A stretch of DNA of 64,000 nucleotides from Amanita rubescens (Eukaryota; Basidiomycota; Agaricomycetes; Agaricales; Amanitaceae): assembly GCA_015039365.1 (NCBI GenBank), contig WION01000207.1, forward strand, positions 30,768 through 94,767, written 5' to 3'. This document shows, piece after piece, positions 32,701-42,787 of this stretch. The notes under the pieces were generated by a model. That model saw nothing but the letters and a program-made list of their open reading frames with translations, ran no database searches and was not told where the DNA came from. How positions within the stretch are numbered: the first letter of the stretch is position 1; each line of letters begins with the position of its first letter. The position numbers were made by a program, and so were the translations under genes.

Positions 32701-34802
32701 TGCATGTGTATTTCTTCAAGAGAAAGATGTCGCAAAGGGCCAGGATGGACAGGAATGGTGACGGGAGCGGATCCTGGTAGCGTGAGGGCTACCGAAGCTT
32801 CAGGTATGTTATTTTCTTTAATTTCTTTTTGTATACTGATAACGGCGTCTAGCGTACGCCGTTCCTCCCCTGTTTCACCAAAGGACGAAAGAGAGGCGAC
32901 TTGCTTGTTGGTAAGTCGTCCAAATAGTATGGAATGCTCTGCGGAGCGTTCCGGGATATTTGCGGGAAGTTCGAAAGAACTTCCGAGCAGCTTAGCAGCT
33001 TGTTTGAGCTGATCCGATTGTTCTAGGTTTGGAGACGAAGGTGGTTTACCAAACGGCCGGTTGGCGGTTGGTAACGATGCTCCAGAACGAGCATCTGACC
33101 TTAGGTGAGCTTTTCTGCTCACCACTTGTTTCGTACTAACGACGTTAGGCATGCGCCGTTTAGAAACATTCAAAGGAGAAGGCTTGGGCTCGTTCGTGAG
33201 CCGGCTTGAGGGGTGGGCCCGTAAAAAGGAGACGGGCGAGAGTTTAGACAGCGTGAGGGCTGTCTTGGTCAAAGGTGCGTATTTCGAGGCATGAGCTTGT
33301 TCCTCTGTGCTAACATCCATGTTTCCACTTCGAGCATTCAAATTGGATGCGGTTCCGGAGTTAGGAACGCAAGGCGTAGTGGTGTTGACGACTCGAGGCT
33401 TGGCCGACCTTTCGACAGGTACCAACAATTCTGGCAACTGTCGACTCTTAACACACGTAGCAGGCTTCGACGAGGCACGGGAGACAGTTGCTGCTGTCTC
33501 CATTGATAATTCCGAGGGGGGTTTCCCGGGAAGATCAGTTTTACGAGCTTTCGACAGCTCGTTGTCCGTTAGGGAACTCCGGGTGTTCCTTTGGAGTTCC
33601 CGAGGTATAAAGACGGAGTCCGGCTTCAACGAGCTCGGACGTGTTTGGGAACGAGTCATTTGAACTCGTTCCAATGCGTTTCGAGACTCAGAAGTCGAGT
33701 CTCTTGTTCTTCTAACCTCACGTATGGCTCGTGGAGAGCCATGTTTGCATGAAAGGGCTAGAGGATGGGCCTTGGGTGTAACACGAGGAATAGGGATTGG
33801 CGAGGAGATAGGAACGATTTCAGGCAGAGCAAGTGCTGCCGAGGTATTAGGTGAGGAGATATCTTCACCTTTCGCATGTATACTAACGACGGAGTTATAG
33901 ACCCGTCGTTCCTCCCGCATTTCACCCGAAAGAAAAGGAATCTGGACTTGTGCATCAGCGAGTCCGTCTATCAAGATGGAGCGCTCGGTTACGCGCTCCG
34001 AGTTCTTTGGCGTTTCGGGAAGCGTACTAGGCGCGCTTCCCTCCAGTTCAAGCGGTATTTGGGAATGAGTCATTTGAACTCGTTCCGGCATGTTTCGAGA
34101 CTCAAAAGGACTCAGGCCGGGATGATGACGCGTTTGAACGGAAGACGTCGGGGAGTCATTCATAGATGACTCGGAGGTTCTGGGAACCTCCTCTGTTGCT
34201 TTGACGGCTGCTGCAGGTCGTGGTCCATCGGTTGTGCTTGGAAGTTGGCTGGAACCTGGATGAGCTTGGCCGTTAGCGAAGATGGCTGTGCATATCGAGT
34301 CCCAATGTTCGACCAACGTCCAGAACGACTCGGATATTACTTCCGGGTCTATAGAACCATCATATAAGCCTAAATACGCGTCGTGACAGGCGTATTGTAA
34401 GTCGCGTGAAAGTGAGTGGTCGAGGTTGAACTTGAACGGAGAAGCGTGATATTTCGCGACGAAGTCGTCGAACTCAGTTGCGTGATTGAAGATGAGTTGG
34501 GAACACTCGGAATAGTGTTCCCGTTTGTGAGCAGCAAGGGCTTCACGCCAGCTATGTAGGGTACTGGACATTAGGTCCAGTTCCCGAGATGACGTGTAAC
34601 TGAAGTCTGTTCGAACTTCCCGCTTTCGCTCATAACGATTCTCAAGCTCGTAATATATAGTTTTCATTTGTTTTCGAGAAGTACGATATCCCTTCTCCTT
34701 CTCGGGAAGGAGTAACTCAGAGAATACCTCGTCGTAGCAGAGGTTCATTCTCGGGGTATCGTTAGGTGGAGGCTCCGAGTTTCGGGAGCCTCCAGGGACC
34801 AT
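29730..34802 (-). CDS. 1690-aa element-encoded protein of unknown function
   Basis: An unbroken frame of 1690 codons is the only long coding region of the element. Residues about 20-180 look like an ordered helical domain (YDEVFSELLLPEKEKGYRTS, then SSTLHSWREALAAHKREHYSE). The rest is Ser/Pro/Arg-rich. It repeats a loose motif, V-V-[NS]-x(8-13)-S-P-[ED], about 15 times, together with ERS..., EERR(I/V/T)Y and TRSQ-like blocks. The C-terminal ~150 residues again look ordered (TRVLSVITFCETRHCEAEET). There are no RT, integrase, protease or zinc-knuckle motifs. It could be an unusual Gag-like structural protein or a novel cargo protein. The plus strand of the same DNA carries repeated intron-like signals. 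Confidence 0.65.
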   Translation of the reverse strand: MVPGGSRNSEPPPNDTPRMNLCYDEVFSELLLPEKEKGYRTSRKQMKTIYYELENRYERKREVRTDFSYTSSRELDLMSSTLHSWREALAAHKREHYSECSQLIFNHATEFDDFVAKYHASPFKFNLDHSLSRDLQYACHDAYLGLYDGSIDPEVISESFWTLVEHWDSICTAIFANGQAHPGSSQLPSTTDGPRPAAAVKATEEVPRTSESSMNDSPTSSVQTRHHPGLSPFESRNMPERVQMTHSQIPLELEGSAPSTLPETPKNSERVTERSILIDGLADAQVQIPFLSGEMREERRVYNSVVSIHAKGEDISSPNTSAALALPEIVPISSPIPIPRVTPKAHPLALSCKHGSPRAIREVRRTRDSTSESRNALERVQMTRSQTRPSSLKPDSVFIPRELQRNTRSSLTDNELSKARKTDLPGKPPSELSMETAATVSRASSKPATCVKSRQLPELLVPVERSAKPRVVNTTTPCVPNSGTASNLNARSGNMDVSTEEQAHASKYAPLTKTALTLSKLSPVSFLRAHPSSRLTNEPKPSPLNVSKRRMPNVVSTKQVVSRKAHLRSDARSGASLPTANRPFGKPPSSPNLEQSDQLKQAAKLLGSSFELPANIPERSAEHSILFGRLTNKQVASLSSFGETGEERRTLDAVISIQKEIKENNIPEASVALTLPGSAPVTIPVHPGPLRHLSLEEIHMQAIKEASRRVLAPETRNKPERVQLTRSKASPSSMELVNHPEPPGLNMSPSNIAHEPMPARIRTTAKPVPEMVSPISRPLLSSGIHVKTGEQSKHTVLSTREFPKGNSRIGNKSSGRTVSTPFPKRRDVEKQPTGKAKVSLTKGTTSAIKHLPAAKTASSPSKPSTIIISSTRAPPTRPSRDRTSPPFPVVSKRRASNVVSTKHVVNSNTTHRYSETLSRVSNGSLWPPSGENPFSPVAGEVSLLAESKGGLFQSSGIHERSNKCSTQSQRLVDARVITLSLSDEAEEERRIYDTVVKIQINTSDAKDSLEVIAASTLPLSISVPSSTRPPSTASTRPPSDEPLPPIEVVSRRRILNVVDKISLTSELRSPYPGTARRQSQHPLAPSRNEGEQLARAAAYIRERISRRSLACDEPIRCSPTVPPDRAVEPESDSGQLTIKVVNKETEMSVTVCSPESDGSEHPPVRPDAVLQQPKTRRTSELFSGQSEAISRLPGPTFDEASNRWQRNLHAVSDVDMSVSLHSPVPNTAFTPLCSSAPAYPTQTYPLFQLRRCVLLDSHRLVHPATQSNVELDWLHTSRQRPWDVINTSINPASTILCSPESEAEGTNSSTIQPGSGRSPQLAPSFPLQDVPHRSDGTAIQQRALSIVSNVKTDTIRYLPESKAEYTELSPILFKAGRTPQLGPQFPQIAPYESTGAVAEQRNLCAVSNVETGTAWYSHDYPAVPLPRLCIPVDPPPVFPSVRLNIEQLQPIPLELPVSGLGSSQRCPFDVVNTKFDSSTSLYSPQPAAVYTLHIPERTSQAVSFDLDCSLGISLRTTRVLSVITFCETRHCEAEETEYTIIHKYIEDDETPASTPPSYAYVDVKATVNALPSLPPEPSWWAETPGSVCVERVWRARCKPPSFAVNLRRQNYPVVNKTINMGKDNSPLYRAVRILPKPFNSICINRLRPRRQLYVDIFRFTSNPARPLRHCHSLVSLVVAFLQYLRIDSEG

Positions 34803-35074
34803 TTAGATTGCTTAGGATTCGCTCTAAGTGGTTGTAGAAGGTGTGGTTGCTTCGTAGAATTGAAATAGCTTGGACAGTGTCACAAGCGTCGTTTCGGGTT
34901 TCTGGAGTCCGGAATGCGAGATGGAGGTTCTAGAGAACCTCCGGGGGTATTGGGGTAGTTGTAGGGCGCTTTCTTGGTGTTGTTGAGTGCAGATAGTTTT
35001 CGAGAAGAATGAGGATGGTTGAAATCTTCCAAATGGGAAGATTGGCACAGTACACTTGTGAAAGTGCAAAAAAG

Positions 35075-35394
35075 TGTAACGTTCTTACTGAAAGGAACCT
35101 AATAAGGTTCCAACTTAATCACTCCTTGCGTCTTGCACTGAATCAACGTATATTCGTGATACCGTGCGGTGACGCGTGTGGAGTAAAGTAAGGTGTAAGA
35201 TGATCTGTGACAATGTGACTAGATACCATATATGTATCGTCACGGTTAGACTATCTACGAGAATAAGGGAAAGCTATCTACAAGGGAGTTAATGGATAAC
35301 TCCCATCCTTGTATTCGGAGATCCCAAAGGGATCTCCCATCTTGATGATGGTCTTGATGAATATGTACGAGAGCTACATAGTAGCCCCGTTACA
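35075..35394 (-). repeat. 5' LTR of LTR element copy 2
   Basis: 320 bp with TGTAACG/CGTTACA ends, followed by the TSD TTGCA at 35395-35399. The inner flank is CTTGTGAAAGTGCAAAAAAG, the same as in copy 1. Confidence 0.9.
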
Positions 35395-35760
35395 TTGCAC
35401 ATGTGTGCAAGTGTTACATTTGAAGTACTAGCCTTCATCCAACAAAGGACATGGTAGATATGAAGATACCCCACTCGCCCTGGTTTGGAGCACTGGCTTT
35501 GCTACCCTAGTCGCTCGGCAACCAGAGCGAGGTAGTAACAGAGCTCAGACACCCTTTGCCTAAGGGGGGACACTGCAGAAACAAGAATAATCCACTCGCT
35601 TTGGCTTTGGAGCACTGGCTTTGCTACCCTAGTCGCTCGGCAACCAGAGCGAGGTAGTAGCAAAGCTCTGGCATCCTTTACCCAAGGAGGGATGTGATGG
35701 GCGAAAAAATTGTAAGAAATAGAAAAAAGTTGCATCCCTGCGAGGTTGGCGAGCTATGGT
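35395..35760. repeat. Satellite remnant and ~120 bp tandem duplication with stem-forming unit
   Basis: 35395-35420 continues the satellite at 26.3-27.2 kb. From about 35471 to 35700 a unit is duplicated with a period near 120 bp. It contains GAGCACTGGCTTTGCTACC, a loop with GCTCGGCAACCAGAGCGAG, and GGTAGTAGCAAAGCTC, so each unit can fold into a long imperfect hairpin. No RNA family was recognised. Confidence 0.5.
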
Positions 35761-35879
35761 TGTCAGTTTCGCAAATGCAGGAATGGGTTGGGAGTAGGCA
35801 GGAGAGTGGACAATGGGTTGTGGGAGATGAAACGAGGCCTACCTGAGCAGCAGGAGTCTCGTCGCGTGCTCCGAGTCAT

Positions 35880-37590
35880 TAGTTAGAAAAAAAGAAAAAA
35901 AGAAAAAAAGAGGGCCACGTGGGCAGCGCACTTTGTAAAGCCCGACAATGAGGTGGCAATTCTAGCTGCGCGCGGGGGTGTGGGAGTCGCACAGTAGGGT
36001 GGCGAATGCTGGGCAGGATCGTTAGTCAGACAAGGGAAAAATAAAGGTGTGGGCGACATACTTTGTAAAGTCCGATATTGAGGTGGTGGAAGGCTGCATG
36101 GGTGTGGGAGCCGCACAGTGGTATGGCGACTGCAGAGGCAGGGTCATTAGTTTAAGAAAGGAAGAAAAAAGGTACAGGCGACATACCAATTTGCCACATA
36201 AATTCAACAACGACATCGGCGATTCCAACTGCGCGCGTGGTGTGGGAGTCGCGCAGCAGGATGAGGTGGCATGGCGATTGCAGGGTTATGGTTGCGGGGC
36301 AGGGTCGTTAGCAGAAAAAGGGGGAAAAAGGATGGAACAAGCGACATACCATAGCAACATACCAATTTCTCACGTAAATCCATCAACGACAGCAATTCCA
36401 ACTGTGCGCGTGGGTGTGGGAGTCGCATGGTGGCATGAGGTGGCATGGCGAATGCAGGAGCAGGGTCGCAGGGCAGGGTCAATAAGGGAAAAAAAACAGA
36501 AAAAGGAACGGACGCGCGACATACCTAAGGTGGAGTGAAGGTTACTGTGCAGGTGCAGCATATGCAGGAGGGTTGAAAGTCGGTTAGTTTGAACAGAAAA
36601 AGAACGATGGTGCGGCGACATACCTTTGGTGCCTGACATTGAGGTGGTGGAGGTCACTGTATGGGTGCCAGAGTCGGGAGTCGAGTGGGTGACGTGGCAG
36701 ATGCGCCGTATGCAGGGAGGGGTTATTAGTTAGAAGAAAAAGGTATGGGCGACATACCTTTCATCATTGAGGTGGTGGGGGTCGCAGGAGTTGCGCGAGA
36801 TGCGGGAGTCGCGCGGATGACGCGGCAAATGAGTCATTAACGCCGAGGGGTTATTAGTTAGAAGAAAAAGGTATGGGCGACATACCTTTCGTCATTGAGG
36901 TGGTGGGGGTCGCAGGAGTTGCGTGGGATGCGGGAGTCGCGTGGATGACGCGGCGAATGAGTCATTAACGCCTTTGGCGGTCGGTTGGGGTGGTAGAGGT
37001 TGCTGCGGAGGATGCGGAGTCGCACGGTTGCACAGCGAATGCAAGGGGGGTCATTAGTTAGAAAAAAGGAGGTATGAGCGAACATACCTGAATTCGATAT
37101 TGAGGTGCGAGTCGCTGCGTGGGTGCAGGAGTTGATTGGAGTTGCGGAGGTTGCTGCGAGGGCCCGGTGCGGGAGTCGGTTGAGGTTGCTGTGGTGGTGC
37201 AGGAGTTGTGTGGGGGTGTGGGAGCCGCGCGGGTGACGTGGCGAATGCAAGATTGGACTCGTCATTAGTTAGAAATAAAGAGAATAAGAAAGCGACATAC
37301 CTTTCGCGGTTGGGGTGGTGGAGGTTGCACAGAAGTTGCGCGGGTGCGGGAGTCACGGGAGTGACGCGACGAATGCAAGGATATAGTCATTAGTTAGAAA
37401 TAAAGAAAAATGAAGGTATGGGTGACATACCTTTCGTTATCGAGGTGGTGAGAGTTGCTGCGTGGGCGCGGCAGATGGTTGGGGTTACTGTACAGGAGTT
37501 GCGTGGAGATTCGGGAGCATGGGTGACATGGTGAATGCGCGTCACTTACGTAGAAAAAATGAAAGGTGTGGGCGGCATACCTTTGGTGCC
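35880..37590. repeat. Degenerate G-rich minisatellite (GGGCGACATACCTTT units)
   Basis: At least ten degenerate copies of a 100-190 bp unit. Each has a purine run (GAAAAAG), then GGTATGGGCGACATACCTTT, then ATTGAGGTGGTGGAGGT, and GTGGGAGTCGC-like words. The proline/histidine-rich frames of the minus strand are repeat artefacts. Confidence 0.7.
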
Positions 37591-37599
37591 CGACTTGCT

Positions 37600-38192
37600 A
37601 ACCTCAGCTTCTAGATCGATGAAACGACTGGCTGACGGACATAGTTTGAGGTGATTATAAAGCCGCGACAGATTCGGATGTGAATTAAAAGAGAGATTGG
37701 GATTGAAGGAGGTGGTGAGAGGTGGTTATAAAGCTGCAAGAGATTCGGATCTAGTTGGCAATCGGTGCAATCGATTATCGTGCGTGCGCCCGATTCGTCT
37801 CTCCTGACTTGCTGGCCTCAGCTTCTAGATCGATTCGGAAACGATTGACCGCCGGACATCGTATGAGGTGATTATGAAGCCGCGACCGCGCCAAATTCGG
37901 AGATTGGGATTGAAGGGAGTAGTGAGAGGTGGTTATAAAGCTGCATAGGGGCCCTGTACTAATTGCAATAGTTGTAGTAGCCGCAACGATAGAGTATAAA
38001 ATCGGGAGGATGAGGAGAGATCGAGTCAACTAATCGAAGGCAACAAGAAAATATTGTATGCAGACTGTCATGGAGATGTGGCCAGTTCAAGCGATCGGTG
38101 TAATCGTCAGCATCCAAGCCCGAATTGTCCCAGTGTGACATTGACTTTACCACATCTCAACCCATCCTCCTTATCTGTAACTCATAAACATC
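37600..38192 (+). promoter_or_regulatory. Upstream region of the oxygenase-like gene, ~190 bp duplication
   Basis: A segment with CTTCTAGATCGAT...GAGGTGATTATAAAGCCGCGAC...GGTGGTTATAAAGCTGC occurs at about 37608-37740 and again at 37815-37945. A TATA-like TATAAAATC lies at 37993-38001, about 190 bp before the ATG at 38193. The ATG context, AAACATCATGCC, is good for a fungal start. Confidence 0.5.
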
Positions 38193-41100
38193 ATGCCAAA
38201 GGACTCAGAGTCTGCCACAGCCAACTTGAAAAAGCCACTGAAGCAAGCCCACTACTGGGATCTGCTTATAGATAAACTCTCAACCGATATCAGGCTTCAT
38301 TGTCTTATCCGATGTAACGTACCGATTCCGGCTACGTTGGAATCGACACTCAAACCTCGCCGAAACCCTCGCTCAAGCTTCCGAGACTCGGAACCTCGGA
38401 TCGGAGCTCCGAGACTCGGTATCGGATACGTTTCGGACCGTATTACGCACGTAGCACACGAGGCATGTAGTTTATATACCCCATCGTAGTTAGTTTTATA
38501 CAGTTTACTTTCCCCTCACTTCGCATCTAAGTTCCTGAGCCCCGAGAGTGCGACCGAAGTTGGGCGAGCACCTTTCGGTGCTGCCGAACTCGCTCGGCAA
38601 ACACCGAGCCTCGGAGGTTGCACCCAACGCAACCTCCGTTTCGTTGTTTCAACTGGAGCCCACCGCTCGGTCCAATTCGGGTTGCACTCACGCTCATTCA
38701 CGCTCGCTTTCACTTGCGCACAGCCCCGGAGGCTTTTATTCTTTTGGACGGCCCCATCAGCTCATTCCGGCTCTCATACGTCTGTTGGTTACCGCCAAAC
38801 GCGCCGCATCTGTACCCAGCTCGTCGGCATGCGCAACGACATCACTGCCTGCTTCCGGCTCTCGTCCGCTCCCATCTGCTAGTCATGCTTTGCCCCAGGT
38901 GCTGATATTCCTCTGCACAACGTTTACAGCTCGCTGCACCCTTATCGGATCCCATCGAGCTCTATCAACTGCCATCGCAGCCCATCTGCATGCACCGCAC
39001 TGCAGCACGTGTCTGCCTCATGCACCACCTCTGCATTGCACTCCATCGCTCGATGACCACAGCTTGACGCGCCCCGTTCCCCTATCGGAGCCTACCAGCA
39101 CCGCTGCAGCCTTATCGGACCCCATCAGCCGCCATCGCAGCCCATCCGCAGCCTACGCCTTTCCCTTGCACACACCTCGTGTATTGGATACTTCCGAAGT
39201 ACAGCCGATTGCTCCACGCTAACCTGTCCCTTCATTCGCCAACCGAGCCGCACTCCTTCCCCCATCAACACGCGTAGACCACGTTCCTCCCCCTCGTTTC
39301 TCTTCTCGCACTCGCCACAGCCTTCCGCCGCCACGTCCCATGCCTCTCGGACACTATCAGCACCCTCATACACTCCGGCGTCATTCCACCTCGGCACACG
39401 AGCAAGAATCTTTTTTTTTCAGCATTTTTTTTTCTTTTCTCCCCAGGATCGGTATACGGCGTAGCCGTATTCGTTCAAACGGCGCATTCCATGCTCAAAT
39501 GGACCCTCAGCATCACGTCTCATCACCACCGGCATCCCTTCCGCACCAAGCCCCTCAACAAGCCAGCCCGAATCGCCATAGGAGTGTGGGGGACGTTGGG
39601 TTGTTTCTGGATAACGGATATTAGTACGCACAACGCAGAATCACCTTAGGACCCTTTTTATAGCACGCAGAGCCGCCGAATGATTTACTGGAGCGCAAGG
39701 TACACCCCTCACCGAGCGGGGGTGGCCGGAAATGTGGGATGCGCACCCACACCTTTTCACTTTCTACTGCCGACGATGACTACCGCCAACATGCTGCTAC
39801 TACCCTGCACCCTTGATACGCCCCTCCCCTACACTCTACCAGCCACCACATCACGCCGACCACTTCCGAGACTACCGACGACCACTGAGCCCCTCATCGC
39901 CACTGCCGACTCCTTATTTGAATCATCGACTATCTACACATGCACGGACCCCGCCAACACTTTGTCTACGCCACCACCGGCCTCTGCTACTCGGCCGACA
40001 CTACGCCTCATCTCCGACGTCCCATCCCCTCCTCGCCGACACTCCTCTCGCTTCCGACGTCCTATCTCGGTCTTCGCCAACGCGACGCAGGTTGACGAGG
40101 ACGTCAACGTTTAAAAGTTCCCAGCGGGTGTAACGTACCGATTCCGGCTACGTTGGAATCGACACTCAAACCTCGCCGAAACCCTCGCTCAAGCTTCCGA
40201 GACTCGGAACCTCGGATCGGAGCTCCGAGACTCGGTATCGGATACGTTTCGGACCGTATTACGCACGTAGCACACGAGGCATGTAGTTTATATACCCCAT
40301 CGTAGTTAGTTTTATACAGTTTACTTTCCCCTCACTTCGCATCTAAGTTCCTGAGCCCCGAGAGTGCGACCGAAGTTGGGCGAGCACCTTTCGGTGCTGC
40401 CGAACTCGCTCGGCAAACACCGAGCCTCGGAGGTTGCACCCAACGCAACCTCCGTTTCGTTGTTTCACCGATCAGCTCTTCGTGTTGACAGCAGGGCTGT
40501 AGCTACATCCTATCTCCAATTCCATCTTGAAAAACTCGATGCCCCTCCTGACATGACCAAGAATCATCAGCTCTTCTCGGCTTTTCTGGCCCACTGTGCC
40601 CGATCGAGTCAGTCTGGGAATCCAGCTCTCAACAATGGCATCAGTGCAGCAATCAGTGCTCGCCACAAGGCCAAAGCTGACCTTGAGATGGGTCATAAGC
40701 ACCTTGTACTAGACCTTGGCCTTAACTGGAAGTCAGAGAGGCAGGAGGTTGCTCGGAACCAGCATCTTGATCGCATAGGCGAAGTCCTGCTGGAGAGGCT
40801 CAAGATTCCTTATCCACCAATGAGTATGTAGTTTAGGCTTCTGCTTGACAACATGATATTAATTATGAACCAGACCACTGGGTGGTGGAATCCCCAGAGA
40901 TTGGGGATATGTGGTATAAGCACATCTATGAGAGCCCACAGCCTGATGATCGATTGGCACGACATCCATTCCATTATCTTGACCCTGCCAAGCTCAAATT
41001 AATTGTTGACCCTGAGAAGAGTGTCATCATCAGGGACAAGAGGACAAAGGAGCTCGCCCTGGTTGTCATTCGAAATGCCTGTCCCGATGAATCAGCACCG

Positions 41101-42059
41101 ATAGCAATTGATGCAGTAGTGTCTGATGCAGTTAACCTCAAGAAGTCGATCAGGGTGAGCAAGCTGACAGTGATTAGCTTTTGGTACCTGGCTGCTAACC
41201 AAAAACAGTTAGAGGACCCTGGATCTATTGTTCAGATCGGTTATTCAGCAGGTGCCCGACACAAGCCTTTCTTCGACTGGGTTCGGAATATCACTTCAAA
41301 ATCAACTGACACTTATGACCTCAATAAGAGAACCTCCTCTGCATTCGCCTTCTTTTGGAACCTCTGCCGAGCTTGGTTACCTGAAGAGATCATTACAGAC
41401 ATAGATGCCTGGCTAACCAGGACCCAGGCTCCAGCCATGGATGCCACTCGCCAATTTGACTCTCATGAAGGATCTTATGATCTCATTGTAGATGGCATTC
41501 CATTTCAATTCACAGATGTTTGTCTTGCCCCTCCATGTGGTGTCATGGCTCGCAATTATGCAAGGTAAGTATCATTTTCGAAGGCCCAGTTCTAGAATAG
41601 TAGCTAATGTGATTATAATATTGTAGAGCTATCCATCGCGAGCAGCAGCCCCACAAGTATGCAATCTCATGGACCACCTCGCGAAACAAAGGTCAAGAGT
41701 ATGGTGGTGCCTTTTATCTTGCAAAGTATGGCATCCAGGTCACTGCAGCTGCCAACACTTTTATTGCCTGGAAGAATCATGATGCTCATGGTACAGGTCT
41801 TCAGAAAATTAACCCTGGTTCAGTCGATGATGATGAGGACCCAAATTCCTTCTGCCAAGCAGGACTTGCCTTTGTTACACCTAATCGATTGCAGAAGGTA
41901 TGGGAGCAATGCTTGCAGGGTATTGCCGATGGAAGCAGAGTATGGGAGGTTCTTGTTGAGGGTGATGAAGAAACTGAGATTGAGTACAACTGGGAGTGTG
42001 AGGATGATGATGATGAAATTGAGTACAACTGGGAGCCTGAGGATGAAATTGAAGATTAA
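38193..42059 (+). CDS. 2OG-Fe(II) oxygenase-like (possibly TET/JBP-related) protein, split by an LTR element
   Basis: Exons: 38193-38312, 40472-40823, 40874-41564, 41627-42059. The LTR element at 38313-40467 plus its target duplication lies inside the first coding exon. Without it the frame runs on, giving 531 residues. Introns of 50 and 62 nt have good splice sites. The C-terminal part resembles a double-st­randed beta-helix oxygenase. The run AIHREQQPHKYAISW would hold an H-x-E/D-type pair, GGAFYLAKYGI follows, and DAHGTGLQKI holds the distal His. Basidiomycete transposons are known to carry TET/JBP-like genes (KDZ-linked). Assignment to that superfamily is my inference. The C-terminus is acidic with a repeated EIEYNWE. 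It is convergent with the tyrosine recombinase at 42788-44986. As it stands the gene is disrupted. Confidence 0.55.
38313..38651 (+). repeat. 5' LTR of the 2.1 kb LTR element
   Basis: 339 bp. It contains GTTTATATACCCC (TATA-like, about 38470) and stem pairs such as GAGCACCTTTCGGTGCT and GGAGGTTGC/GCAACCTCC. Confidence 0.9.
40129..40467 (+). repeat. 3' LTR of the 2.1 kb LTR element
   Basis: 339 bp. I see no difference from 38313-38651. It is followed directly by CCGATCAGC, where the interrupted exon resumes. Confidence 0.9.
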
Positions 42060-42319
42060 TGCATCTGAGCAGATGGATAAAAGAACAAGTTGATATTGTA
42101 TCAGTAGCATTGAATTTAGTAAGGAATTGGCAGAGAGTGCGATGCAGGAATTGATTCTGTGCCATTGAGCAACTTGAAGCAGAAGGTGTTTCCTTTCGAC
42201 ATATGTAGTTATTCTAGAAGTGACTGGTTTTAACACTTGTTTAAATTGGTTAAATCCAGCCTTAAATCTTGACCAACTATGTAACATAGTCACCCAGGAA
42301 CTGACATAGACAATCACAT

Positions 42320-42735
42320 ATCTGGTGTAGATTTAAGACAGGTTGTGATGTGTGCTTTAGATACAGGATGAGACATGTGTAAGAAAGTTACACTTCCTCT
42401 GGGCATGTGTGCAATGAAGACAGGATGCAGTGACATATGTAACAAAGTTACACTTCCTCCAGTGGCATGTGTGCAATGAAGACAGGATGCAGTGACATAT
42501 GTAACAAAGTTACACTTCCTCTGGGCATGTGTGCAATGAAGACAGGATGCAGTGACATATGTAACAAAGTTACACTTCCTCCAGTGGCATGTGTGCAATG
42601 AAGACAGGATGCAGTGACATATGTAACAAAGTTACACTTCCTCCAGTGGCATGTGTGCAATGAAGACAGGATCTGACATATGTAACAAAGTTACACTTCC
42701 TCTGGGCATGTGTGCAATGAGGATATGATCCATTC
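42320..42735. repeat. 62 bp minisatellite between two convergent genes
   Basis: About six tandem units of 61-63 bp (GTGACATATGTAACAAAGTT then ACACTTCCTC). Two versions alternate, one with CAGTGGCATG and one with TGGGCATG. Each unit holds the palindrome GTAACAAAGTTAC. It lies between the 3' ends of the oxygenase-like gene and the recombinase gene. Confidence 0.85.
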
Positions 42736-42787
42736 ACAAATGTGTAATAGCAACAGGTTGTAACTTTATTGAATAATAAAAGGTAAA

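Larger units (their letters stand above)
27200..35394 (-). mobile_element. 8.2 kb non-autonomous LTR retrotransposon, copy 2 (near intact)
   Basis: Two 320 bp LTRs that appear identical bound the element, and the TSD TTGCA is at 27195-27199 and 35395-35399. The purine tract GTGGGGGAGGA (minus strand) abuts the left LTR and the shared primer-region sequence abuts the right one. Inside is an uninterrupted 1690-codon frame (34802-29730), followed by 2.2 kb with no conserved frame. No pol domain is present. LTR identity, clean duplication and an open frame point to recent insertion. LTR sequence and LTR-adjacent sequence link it to the Ty3-type gag element at 951-4444, a likely helper family. Confidence 0.9.
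38313..40467 (+). mobile_element. 2155 bp non-autonomous LTR element inserted in a coding exon
   Basis: Two 339 bp LTRs (38313-38651 and 40129-40467) that look identical start TGTAACGTACCG and end TTGTTTCA. The flanks share CCGA (38309-38312 and 40468-40471). A primer-site-like TGGAGCCCACCGC starts at 38654, and AAAAGTTCCCAGCGGG precedes the right LTR. The interior is 1.48 kb, C-rich, and has no Gag or Pol motif. It is a TRIM/LARD-like element. LTR identity implies a recent event. A related LTR with a gag-like gene is at 15460-17013. Confidence 0.9.

Noticed and set aside
32203..33012. Plus-strand frames of 110-120 codons opposite the 1690-codon ORF
   Set aside because: The plus-strand exon chains I tried hit stops at the intron-like joins (for example before the donor near 31594), whereas the minus frame is open for 1690 codons. 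Kept only as a finding about intron-like signals.
35883..37393. Pro/His/Ser-rich frames of 60-160 codons
   Set aside because: Products of the G-rich minisatellite. Frames change from unit to unit.
38548..40114. 224- and 144-codon plus frames inside the 2.1 kb LTR element
   Set aside because: They are C-rich low-complexity sequence without Gag or Pol motifs, start in or near the LTR and show no sign of coding.
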